Positions 8,825 through 16,084 of a stretch of DNA of 55,937 nt are shown here, in pieces. The DNA is from Rhodospirillaceae bacterium. Its GTDB lineage: Bacteria; Pseudomonadota; Alphaproteobacteria; Rhodospirillales; JABJKH01. The stretch lies in contig JABJKH010000034.1 in assembly GCA_018660465.1 (NCBI GenBank), positions 1-55,937 on the forward strand. The letters are read 5' to 3'. The position numbers and the translations under genes were made by a program. Every line of letters starts with the position of its first letter. Position 1 is the first letter of the stretch. The notes beneath the pieces were generated by a model. It made no database searches, was not told the origin of the DNA, and saw only the letters and a program-made list of their open reading frames with translations.

Positions 8825-9358
8825 ATGCAATTAATTAGACTATTGGAGCGGCTGAACCGGGGATTGATGGTGTTCGCCGCTTTCTGGGCCTTTTGCTTGG
8901 CGATTAATATTTGCCTCGACGTGCTGGGCCGGAGCGCCTTTAACCAGCCGCTTACCGGGACCCACGAGATCATCAAGAACTCCGTCGCCATGATCACGTT
9001 TTTGCAAGTCGCTTACGCGGTTCAATCCAAGTCCATGCTGCGTGCTGATTTTTTAACTCATTTATTCCCGCCGATGTTAACCCGCGCCCTTGGTGTTTTT
9101 AGCTACTTGATGGGCGCTGCGATTTTCGGCCTGATCGTCTATGCCTGCTTTGATCCTCTATTCACCGCGATTGAGCGTCAGGAATTCGAAGGCGACGGCG
9201 CACTTCGTATCCCGGTTTGGCCGACCTATTGCGTGATAATTCTTGGCAGTTTCCTGGCCGCCGGCAGTTACCTTGTTTTGCTGGTGCGCGAAATTACCGG
9301 CGAAAATGATGCCACACCAGACTCCGGAACGCGAAAAGCCGAAATGGAGGGTATCTAA
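8825..9358 (+). CDS. dctQ: TRAP transporter small permease subunit
   Basis: A 177-residue four-helix membrane protein of the DctQ family, the small partner of the TRAP permease. Hydrophobic segments lie at about residues 14-34, 50-66, 82-106 and 128-150. The first cytoplasmic end shows the DVLGRSAFNQPLTGTHEI segment typical of DctQ. It shares one base with the dctM start, a stop-start overlap that couples the two. It probably works only as a DctQM complex with the binding protein, driven by a sodium gradient as in known TRAP systems. Confidence 0.88.
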   Translation: MQLIRLLERLNRGLMVFAAFWAFCLAINICLDVLGRSAFNQPLTGTHEIIKNSVAMITFLQVAYAVQSKSMLRADFLTHLFPPMLTRALGVFSYLMGAAIFGLIVYACFDPLFTAIERQEFEGDGALRIPVWPTYCVIILGSFLAAGSYLVLLVREITGENDATPDSGTRKAEMEGI

Positions 9359-10755
9359 TGTTCGAAATGGAAATTGCCTTTCCTGTTCTAGGCTTGTTGC
9401 TGATCATGGTGTTTGCTGGTGTACACATTGCCATCGCATTAGCTGCGACCAGTTTGCTCGGCCTCTTTCTCGTTACGGAGAGTTGGGACATCACCATCAA
9501 TACATTGGCGCGGACATCGTTTGAAGGAATGCGTGGTTATATCTTCGCGGCGTTACCGTTGTTCATGTTGATGGGGGAATTCATTTCCCGATCTGGTGCG
9601 GCACAGGACCTTTATATTGGCATTAACAGGGCGCTTCGGCGCATTCCAGGACGCTTGGCCCTGGCGACTGTCTTGGGGAACGCGGTGTTCGCGTTTTTGA
9701 CGGGCGTTAGTATTGCAGCAGCTGCGGCCTTTACCCGTATTGCCTACCCGCAAATGAAAGCATTCAAGTACGATCATGGCTTGTCGCTGGGCGTGATTGC
9801 CGGGAGTTCTTGCCTGGGCATGCTGATCCCTCCGAGTAACTTGATGATTCTTTGGGCGATTTTGGTCGAAGAATCAATTGGTCATCTTTTCCTGGCCGGG
9901 ATTGTTCCAGGGCTCATGCTGACGGGGTTATTCGTCACATATGTTCTTATCTCCGCGATATTACGACCGGAACTCTATGGCGAAGCGCCACGGGGGGAGG
10001 TTGCGCCCGAAACGACAACACCTCAATCTGTCGGCGCGGCAGCGGTGAGCGATGCCCGGTCTGAGTTCGAAGAATACGAAGCCACCATCAAGCCGATAGA
10101 TATTCTTATCAGCACCCTTTGCGTGATTGGGATGATTGTTTGTGTGTTGGGCGGCATCTGGTTTGGGATATTTACACCGACCGAAGCGGCAGGTGTTGGC
10201 GCGATCCTCTCGCTGACGTTTTCCGTTACAATCAAGGGGTTGCGCGGCAAGGATATCGTTGATGGTATCTTGCAGGTTGGACGAACCTTGGCCCCATTGA
10301 TGGTCTTGATCTTGATGGCTCTTTTGTATTCTCGGGCCTTGGCGTTGACCGGGATCGGTGGTGCGATTGAAGAATACTTTACCGAAAACCAGTTCCCGCC
10401 CTGGGTCGTCTTGTTGTTCATGATCTTCGTCTGGTTCTTGTTGGGCATGATCATTGATTCAAAATCGATCATGTTGATTACAGTGCCGGTATTCGCGCCC
10501 TTGGGTGTGTTAATCGGATATGACCCCATCTCCTTCGCGATCATCGGTATCATGGCGATTGAAGCCGGGCTGTTGACGCCGCCATTTGGGCTTATTGTCT
10601 ATACGGTGAAGAGTGCCGCCAACGACAAGGATATGACGGCAATGCGCATATTCGGCGCCTCGACTCCGTATTGGATCATGCTGCTTATTGTCGTGACCCT
10701 TGTCGCCATCTGGCCCAATCTTGCGATTGGTCTCAGCAAGTATGTGATGGGCTAA
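9358..10755 (+). CDS. dctM: TRAP transporter large permease subunit
   Basis: A 465-residue DctM protein, the transport subunit of the TRAP importer, with about 12 membrane segments and two repeated halves. Family marks are ALPLFMLMGEFISRSGAAQDL in the first half, SSCLGMLIPPSNLMILWAI near the substrate site, FTPTEAAGVGA and the second-half LLTPPFGLIVYTVKS. A hydrophilic central loop at about residues 205-245 is longer than usual. It begins on the last base of dctQ and ends three bases before the tarD-like gene, so all four plus-strand genes form one transcript. Confidence 0.92.
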   Translation: MFEMEIAFPVLGLLLIMVFAGVHIAIALAATSLLGLFLVTESWDITINTLARTSFEGMRGYIFAALPLFMLMGEFISRSGAAQDLYIGINRALRRIPGRLALATVLGNAVFAFLTGVSIAAAAAFTRIAYPQMKAFKYDHGLSLGVIAGSSCLGMLIPPSNLMILWAILVEESIGHLFLAGIVPGLMLTGLFVTYVLISAILRPELYGEAPRGEVAPETTTPQSVGAAAVSDARSEFEEYEATIKPIDILISTLCVIGMIVCVLGGIWFGIFTPTEAAGVGAILSLTFSVTIKGLRGKDIVDGILQVGRTLAPLMVLILMALLYSRALALTGIGGAIEEYFTENQFPPWVVLLFMIFVWFLLGMIIDSKSIMLITVPVFAPLGVLIGYDPISFAIIGIMAIEAGLLTPPFGLIVYTVKSAANDKDMTAMRIFGASTPYWIMLLIVVTLVAIWPNLAIGLSKYVMG

Positions 10756-10758
10756 TCC

Positions 10759-11925
10759 ATGCGCATTACGGAGATTCGAGAGAAGGCTGTAAAGCTGGAT
10801 GTGAACATACGCAATGCGGTGTTCTCCTTCGACGACATGACGACATCTATTGTCGCCGTGATTACAGATGTGATCAGAGACGGCGCCCCCGTCGTCGGGT
10901 TCGCTTTTAATTCGACGGGTCGTTATGCCTGTGGCGCGCAGATGCGGGATCGCTTGATCCCTCGACTGTTGCGCCAAGACCCCGACAGTTTAATCGATCC
11001 AACGTGGGATAATTTTGATCCTGACTCGGTATTGAAGGCCATGATGTTCGGTGAGAAGCCGGGCGGTGACATGGAGCGTTCGGTCGGCATCGGCAGCATT
11101 GAAATCGCGCTCTGGGATGCAATGGCGAAGATCAAAGAAAAACCGCTTCACGCCTTGATTGCTGAGCGTTATGGCGACGGCACAACGCCGGAGAAAATGT
11201 TCTGCTATGTCGGTGGTGGATGGTATTCACCGGACGAAACCGAAGAGAGCCTCAAAGACGAAATGCGGGCATACTTGGATAGCGGCTATACTCAGGTCAA
11301 AGCCAAGGTTGGCGGACTTCCCATTGATGAAGACGTTCGCCGGATCGAGACGATCCTTTCGGTCCTTGAAGGCGGTCATCAGTTGGCGGTTGATGCGAAT
11401 TGTGGGCTGAGCCCGGATCTGGCGCTGCAATACGCGGAACGGATGAAGCAGTTTGGGCTGCGTTGGTTTGAAGAACCGGTCCATCCCATCGACTTTGAGG
11501 CGACCGCGGCATTTGTCGAGGCCTATGGACATCCTGTAGCAACGGGAGAGAATCTATTCACCACCGAAGACCTCCGAAATCTTCTTCGTCATGGTGGTTT
11601 CCGTGCGGGGACGGATGTGCTCAATATTGATGTGCCGCAAAGCTACGGTATTGGCACCTGTGCCCAGTCCATTGAGATGGCCAAAGTAAACGGTTGGGAC
11701 GCTTCAGACGTCATTCCCCACGGCGGCAACCAAATGTCGCTGGCATGTGCTTTAGGATTTGGCATGGGGATGTGTGAATCCTATCCGAACGTCTTCGGCG
11801 TATTCTCTGGCTATGACGACAGCGCAACAATTGAGGATGGTTACCTGCTAGCACCTCAACGGCCCGGTGTTGGGTTCGAAGGTCAGAATGCGCTTTATGC
11901 CTTATTTAAAGAGCTTTTGGCTTAA
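10759..11925 (+). CDS. tarD: D(-)-tartrate dehydratase-like enolase-superfamily enzyme
   Basis: A 388-residue mandelate-racemase-type enolase-superfamily protein. It resembles TarD of Bradyrhizobium, which dehydrates D-tartrate to oxaloacetate. The catalytic positions match TarD with an offset of one: KAK (Lys181, Lys183), metal ligands Asp212, Glu238 and Glu264, and His321 in PHGGNQ. The N-terminal substrate-capping segments IRNA and MTTS (about 17-30) and NSTGRY also agree. Mg-dependent proton abstraction by Lys183 is expected. Being three bases after dctM, it probably degrades the acid imported by the TRAP system. Closely related acid sugars cannot be excluded as substrate. Confidence 0.82.
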   Translation: MRITEIREKAVKLDVNIRNAVFSFDDMTTSIVAVITDVIRDGAPVVGFAFNSTGRYACGAQMRDRLIPRLLRQDPDSLIDPTWDNFDPDSVLKAMMFGEKPGGDMERSVGIGSIEIALWDAMAKIKEKPLHALIAERYGDGTTPEKMFCYVGGGWYSPDETEESLKDEMRAYLDSGYTQVKAKVGGLPIDEDVRRIETILSVLEGGHQLAVDANCGLSPDLALQYAERMKQFGLRWFEEPVHPIDFEATAAFVEAYGHPVATGENLFTTEDLRNLLRHGGFRAGTDVLNIDVPQSYGIGTCAQSIEMAKVNGWDASDVIPHGGNQMSLACALGFGMGMCESYPNVFGVFSGYDDSATIEDGYLLAPQRPGVGFEGQNALYALFKELLA

Positions 11926-11927
11926 GC

Positions 11928-11957
11928 AAAAAAACGGCCCCTACAAAGAGGGGCCGT
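11928..11957 (-). terminator. Intrinsic terminator read on the minus strand (gdhA)
   Basis: A perfect 9-bp stem (11934-11942 with 11949-11957) is followed on the minus strand by seven T's. It lies about 105 bases past the gdhA stop, just after the tarD stop of the opposite strand. On the plus strand no T-run follows, so termination of tarD here is less certain. Confidence 0.7.
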
Positions 11958-12016
11958 AAGGGCATTAGGTACAGGATGACATGCTTAAATGTCATCTCCT
12001 TTTTAGATGTTAAAAC

Positions 12017-12051
12017 CCACCCCGTAATTGACTTGAGTCAAATCAGGGTGG
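12017..12051 (-). terminator. Second weaker hairpin just after gdhA
   Basis: An outer CCACCC/GGGTGG stem (12017-12022 with 12046-12051) encloses a TTGACT/AGTCAA inner stem. On the minus strand TTTTAA follows. It could be a first, weaker termination point or a processing barrier for gdhA messenger. Confidence 0.4.
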
Positions 12052-12061
12052 ATTTCATGAG

Positions 12062-13432
12062 TTAGACAACGCCATACGCCATCATGGCATCGGCGACCTT
12101 GGCGAAACCGGCAACGTTTGCGCCGGCCATGTAATCGACCTTTCCATCCGCGCCGGTACCGTATTCGACGCATTTGTCGTGGATGCCCTTCATGGTGTCG
12201 TTCAGAAGTTTCTGAAGTTCATCTTCTGACCAAGAAATACGTGCGCTGTTTTGGCTCATTTCCAGACCCGAGACAGCAACGCCACCAGCATTGGCAGCCT
12301 TACTGGGGGCATACATAACACCAGCGTTCTGAAATGCGTGGATTCCGTCAATTTCTGTCGGCATATTTGCGCCTTCGGAAATTGCGACCAAGCCATTGGA
12401 TATCAGCTTCTTTGCGTCATCCGCAGAAATTTCGTTCTGGGTCGCGCACGGGAGGGCAACGTCAACAGTCGCTTCCCAAGGACGCTTTCCCTCATGAAAT
12501 TCCATACTGGAAAACTTATCCGCAGCCTCTGATATCCTGCCCCGTTTGACAGTTTTCAAGTCGATAATATAGGCGAGTTTCTCAGCATCAATGCCTTCAG
12601 GGTCATAAACAAATCCCCCAGAGTCTGAGAGCGTGACGACCTTTCCGCCTAATTCGGTGGCTTTCTGCGCCGCGTATGTTGCGACATTGCCAGAACCGGA
12701 AATTGCGATAGATTTGCCGTCAACAGAATTGCCAGCATGCTTCATCATGTTTTCGAGCATGTAGACTGTCCCGTAGCCGGTGGCTTCGGTTCGGATCAAG
12801 CTGCCGCCGAATTCCAAGCCTTTGCCGGTCAGGACGCCAACAAACCTATTGGTAATACGTTTGTATTGACCGAACATATAGCCAATTTCCCGAGCGCCGA
12901 CGCCAATGTCACCGGCTGGAACGTCCGTATCTTCGCCGATGTGTCTATAAAGCTCAGTAATGAAGGATTGGCAGAAGCGCATGACTTCGTTATCCGATTT
13001 ACCTTTAGGATTGAAATCGGCTCCGCCCTTGCCACCGCCCATAGGTAATCCGGTCAGAGAATTCTTAAAGGTCTGCTCAAATGCCAAGAATTTAAGAACG
13101 CTTTGGGTAACACTGGGATGGAAACGAATACCGCCTTTGTAAGGGCCAATCGCGTTGTTGTTTTGAATTCGATATCCTCGGTTAACGCGGATATTACCCT
13201 CGTCATCTTCCCAGCAAACCCGGAACGAAACGACCCGGTCCGGTTCCGCCAAGCGTTCCATGATTTGCATGTCATGATACTCAGGCTTGTCTGCGATATA
13301 GGGGAAAATACTTTGTGCGACCTCGTAGACTGCCTGATGAAATTCAGGCTCTCCTGGATTCCGTTTCTTAACACCGGTTATGTATCGTTCAAGATATTCC
13401 TGAGTTTTCTCAGGCGACGCGACTTTTGACAT
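12062..13432 (-). CDS. gdhA: NADP-specific glutamate dehydrogenase
   Basis: A 456-residue class I hexameric glutamate dehydrogenase that aminates 2-oxoglutarate with ammonium and NADPH. The start at 13432 has AGGGAGG seven bases upstream, better than an ATG 21 bases earlier. The catalytic lysine lies in GLPMGGGKGGADFNPKGKSD (about residues 113-132), and substrate contacts are seen in PYKGGIRFHPSV. The Rossmann domain carries AISGSGNVATYAA. Full length, no defects. It is a single-gene unit with its own terminators and a long upstream region with a short dyad at 13457-13470. It probably serves ammonium assimilation at high nitrogen. Confidence 0.95.
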   Translation of the reverse strand: MSKVASPEKTQEYLERYITGVKKRNPGEPEFHQAVYEVAQSIFPYIADKPEYHDMQIMERLAEPDRVVSFRVCWEDDEGNIRVNRGYRIQNNNAIGPYKGGIRFHPSVTQSVLKFLAFEQTFKNSLTGLPMGGGKGGADFNPKGKSDNEVMRFCQSFITELYRHIGEDTDVPAGDIGVGAREIGYMFGQYKRITNRFVGVLTGKGLEFGGSLIRTEATGYGTVYMLENMMKHAGNSVDGKSIAISGSGNVATYAAQKATELGGKVVTLSDSGGFVYDPEGIDAEKLAYIIDLKTVKRGRISEAADKFSSMEFHEGKRPWEATVDVALPCATQNEISADDAKKLISNGLVAISEGANMPTEIDGIHAFQNAGVMYAPSKAANAGGVAVSGLEMSQNSARISWSEDELQKLLNDTMKGIHDKCVEYGTGADGKVDYMAGANVAGFAKVADAMMAYGVV

Positions 13433-13799
13433 CAGAGCCTCCCTGTAAATCACTGTCCTAATTCATTAGGTGTGAATATGTTTTTTTGTTTCGTATTCGG
13501 GAAATGAGATGGGAGCCCTTCGGCAGGTTTACCGTTGAGTTGTTTTTATTGAGCCCATCGTCCCCCTTAAACCAACACCGACAGGGATTGTGGGGGAAGC
13601 AGAACCAAGATGCAACCATAGAACGCTTTCTAGAGGGTCGGTATCTTCAACCGCCCTGTTCGGAAATACGCATTACGAGCTTATCTTGGTCGCAGGTTGT
13701 TTCGTAAGAAAAGGGCACTTTAAACTAATAATTTAAAATAACTGTATATCAGTTAAAACACTAAATAATGAATAAATACAATATATTACATTAAAAACA
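13433..13799. other. Long gdhA upstream region
   Basis: No gene is supported. Near gdhA there is a short dyad, CCTAAT-TC-ATTAGG at 13457-13470, followed by a T-rich stretch. It resembles the arms of the dyad at 7460-7505. The distal part (13720-13799) is very AT-rich. A 73-codon plus-strand frame at 13486 has a non-ATG start and an odd composition, and is not accepted. Confidence 0.4.
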
Positions 13800-13841
13800 A
13801 ACTTCTTAAATAAGTGATGAGTGTCACTGATTTAAGAAGTT
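13800..13841. repeat. 18-bp inverted repeat, one mismatch
   Basis: Arms 13800-13817 and 13824-13841 pair except for one position, around a 6-base loop. The arms are AT-rich (outer part AACTTCTTAAAT). On the minus strand a T-rich stretch follows, so it could end transcription of the SH3-protein gene about 110 bases upstream. As DNA it could be an operator for the candidate small RNA next to it. Confidence 0.55.
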
Positions 13842-13936
13842 GAACAGTCTAAAACATACTCAGTGAGCAGCAAACTCCCCCCGCTGCTTACGACACCTAA
13901 AACTTACCGGCCCGAAAAGGGTCGGCGTTTTTTTTT
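13842..13936 (+). ncRNA. Candidate small RNA with C-rich loop and intrinsic terminator
   Basis: A plus-strand intrinsic terminator at 13907-13936 (7-bp stem CCGGCCC/GGGTCGG, GAAAA loop, then nine T's) has no protein gene upstream on its strand. Just before it is a 9-bp hairpin, 13863-13871 with 13883-13891, whose 11-base loop contains six C's after CT. Such loops, complementary to Shine-Dalgarno sequences, are typical of conserved alphaproteobacterial trans-acting small RNAs. The 5' end is a guess; no convincing promoter was found. Both flanking genes are on the minus strand. Confidence 0.5.
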
Positions 13937-13951
13937 GAAGTAAGAGAATTG

Positions 13952-14353
13952 TTAACGGGAAAGGGAAGTCGCGGAAACGTATCCCGCACGTCCATCGAAA
14001 CGGACAATTTCATACCAAGTTGCATTATTTGCGTTTATTTTGCCGGTAACCTGAACCCGATCTCTCAGGGTTAACATTCCCACTTTCATGCCTGATTCTG
14101 AAGGGGCCTGCCGTATGGCAGTCGCTTTGGAAACAACCATTTTCGCGCTCATCGGGGTGACGTCGTAATGAGTCTTACTTTGATCTCTTTGCTTGTTCCA
14201 ATTGATGTATTGGGTGCCTGATAAGGAAGATTGAAACAGGACTTGGGATAACGCCTCCATGACGACTAAACTTCCCAAGATTACACCTAGGATCATGAAC
14301 AAGAGCTTTGTTCCTGACGTAGGCGGTCCTGGATGTTGTCTGGTTCGTGCCAT
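13952..14353 (-). CDS. Membrane-anchored bacterial SH3 domain protein
   Basis: A 133-residue protein with one N-terminal membrane segment (about residues 17-38) and a C-terminal bacterial SH3 (SH3b) domain (about 70-131), seen as AIRQAPSESGMKVGMLTLRD and ending in WYEIVRFDGRAGYVSATSL. SH3b domains usually bind cell-wall peptides, so it probably sits in the inner membrane facing the periplasm. AGGAAA lies eight bases before the ATG. It is divergent from the first HExxGH/Sel1 gene; both may act in the envelope, but there is no direct link. Confidence 0.75.
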   Translation of the reverse strand: MARTRQHPGPPTSGTKLLFMILGVILGSLVVMEALSQVLFQSSLSGTQYINWNKQRDQSKTHYDVTPMSAKMVVSKATAIRQAPSESGMKVGMLTLRDRVQVTGKINANNATWYEIVRFDGRAGYVSATSLSR

Positions 14354-14679
14354 TTCTATTTCCTAATACCGTTTTCTTAAGTCAGCGGACTCAACGTATT
14401 CAGTAATTAAGAACTCAAACCACGTAAGGCGTAATAATAACAGGAAGTCGAGAAAATTTCGACTAAATCTTGTCGCGTAATCTGAGCAATTGTCACATAT
14501 TGATTTCAGTATTCGATTAAATATATTTATTTATCCTTAAATTTGTTGTGTTTAGTTCAGTTTAAAGGTCGTCAATATTTGTTTTAATTTAGATAATTTG
14601 TTTAAGGCAAAAGGTGGTTCTCGCCGGGCGCTTCCGCTATTTTGGATTTCTACTTAAATTTCAAAGGGCCCCCGTGAAT
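14354..14679. other. AT-rich divergent promoter region
   Basis: This stretch separates the SH3 gene (minus) from the first HExxGH/Sel1 gene (plus) and must hold both promoters. It is strongly AT-rich around 14510-14610. No clear dyad, terminator or small gene was seen. Confidence 0.4.
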
Positions 14680-15942
14680 ATGCGCCGGAGACAACGTACG
14701 AGTCTGATTTTGGTTTCCCTTTTGGTGCTGACCTCGGTTTGGCCTGCTTTCGCCCAAGGTCCCAATCAGGAAATTGCCAAGCAAAAAGGAATCCACCACG
14801 GAATGGTGCTTTTGACCGTGGACCCTGGCGATATCTCTGATTTTGACGTCAACGTTATGGCCGAGGCACCGGCACTAAAGAAAATCCGCACGGCGCTCGA
14901 CCTTATTTACAATATGTCAGAGTTCAGTCGGCAAAAAATTGAACTTCTGAAGAAGGCAGGGAGGGTGCTCGTCGTTTATAATCCGCGCTTTCCTGATCGA
15001 AAGAAAACAGCAGCGCAGTTGCTGTTGGCTGTTTTTAAACCATCGTACTTTCGTAAACCTGGTGCCAAGGGGCCGCCTAAAAAGGATTTCCTGATTATCG
15101 TTAGCCGGCTCGGCATTCAATGGCCTGTTCGGGAATTAGCAGCTGTTCTTGTGCATGAGTTGGTCGGCCACGGCATTCAGCATTTGCGCGACCGACTTAA
15201 GACCATGCGGCCCATGGACTTGGAATGCGAAGCCTGGATGTATCAAGAACGCGCACATCAGGATCTTAAGCTCGATAAGCTGAAAAAGGACATGGTGACG
15301 TTTCGGGTTCAGTTGGAACGGGTGAACTGCGTCGGCTTTCGAACCTACCAGAGAAAGAATGAACCTGCGGAATTCAAGGTCTGGGACAATCTTAATCCCG
15401 ATGTAGATCGCTTGCTGATTTCTTTCGAGCGCTATCTGACGCACCTGCGGGTGACGGGAGAGACTGGGCGGGCTCTGAAATATAGAAAGGATGTCAAGGC
15501 GGCACGTTTGGCAAAATTGTATGCGGAAGGCCCGCCCGCAGCTCAATTCAGCATTGGCATGCGCTACCGCCAAGGGATAGGCGAACCCCGTAACGATACA
15601 GTGGCCGCCAAATGGCTAAAACGTGCAGCTCGCCAGGGCCACGGTGAAGCCAAAGTAGAGTTGGCCAAGATGTTCGCTAAGGGGGAAGGGGTTGAGAAAG
15701 ATCAGCGCGCCGCTAAAAAGCTTTACTACGAAGCTGCAAAGCTCGGCCTAAAATCAGCCCGCGACGTGATCTTAATCGATGCTAAAGCAGGCCGGGTCTG
15801 GGCTCAATTGAGCCTGGGGACGCTGTATGAATTGGGGCGCGGCGTTACGAAGGACCTAAGGGAAGCGGAAAAGTGGTATGCTCTAGCGGCAAGGAACGGC
15901 AATAAACTTGCCAGGGAGCGGCTTAAGCAGCTAAGGAACTAG
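14680..15942 (+). CDS. Secreted HExxGH putative metallopeptidase with Sel1 repeats (paralog 1)
   Basis: A 420-residue exported protein; the ATG at 14680 starts a clear Sec signal peptide (RRR, hydrophobic core, cleavage after FAQ). A conserved domain of about 250 residues follows, with VHELVGHGIQH (His159, Glu160, His164) and ECEAW about 18 residues after the last His. This HExxGH plus downstream Glu pattern matches gluzincin-type zinc sites and the HELLGH of dipeptidyl peptidase III. The C-terminal third holds about three Sel1 (TPR-like) repeats, for example AKWLKRAARQGHGEAKVELA. Catalysis is inferred from the motif only. Paralog 2 follows directly. Confidence 0.75.
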   Translation: MRRRQRTSLILVSLLVLTSVWPAFAQGPNQEIAKQKGIHHGMVLLTVDPGDISDFDVNVMAEAPALKKIRTALDLIYNMSEFSRQKIELLKKAGRVLVVYNPRFPDRKKTAAQLLLAVFKPSYFRKPGAKGPPKKDFLIIVSRLGIQWPVRELAAVLVHELVGHGIQHLRDRLKTMRPMDLECEAWMYQERAHQDLKLDKLKKDMVTFRVQLERVNCVGFRTYQRKNEPAEFKVWDNLNPDVDRLLISFERYLTHLRVTGETGRALKYRKDVKAARLAKLYAEGPPAAQFSIGMRYRQGIGEPRNDTVAAKWLKRAARQGHGEAKVELAKMFAKGEGVEKDQRAAKKLYYEAAKLGLKSARDVILIDAKAGRVWAQLSLGTLYELGRGVTKDLREAEKWYALAARNGNKLARERLKQLRN

Positions 15943-16084
15943 GCGGTTCCCACCCAAATATTTGCCATATCAGTAATGCATCTTGACATGACTAGCGTTA
16001 ATTTGTTCATGTATTGGTATTCAAGTAATAGCTTTAGTTGATAGTGCTTGGTGTTTGCAGGCTTTGATCGCAGGAGGGAAATAT

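Noticed and set aside
10023-10553. 176-codon minus-strand frame inside dctM
   Set aside because: Reverse of hydrophobic codons of a clear TRAP permease; no homology visible.
13486-13707. 73-codon plus-strand frame upstream of gdhA
   Set aside because: Non-ATG start, no ribosome binding site and no protein-like pattern.
15177-15240. HELVGH motif as a classic HExxH zincin
   Set aside because: The second His is one residue later than in HExxH; it is compared instead with the HExxGH type.
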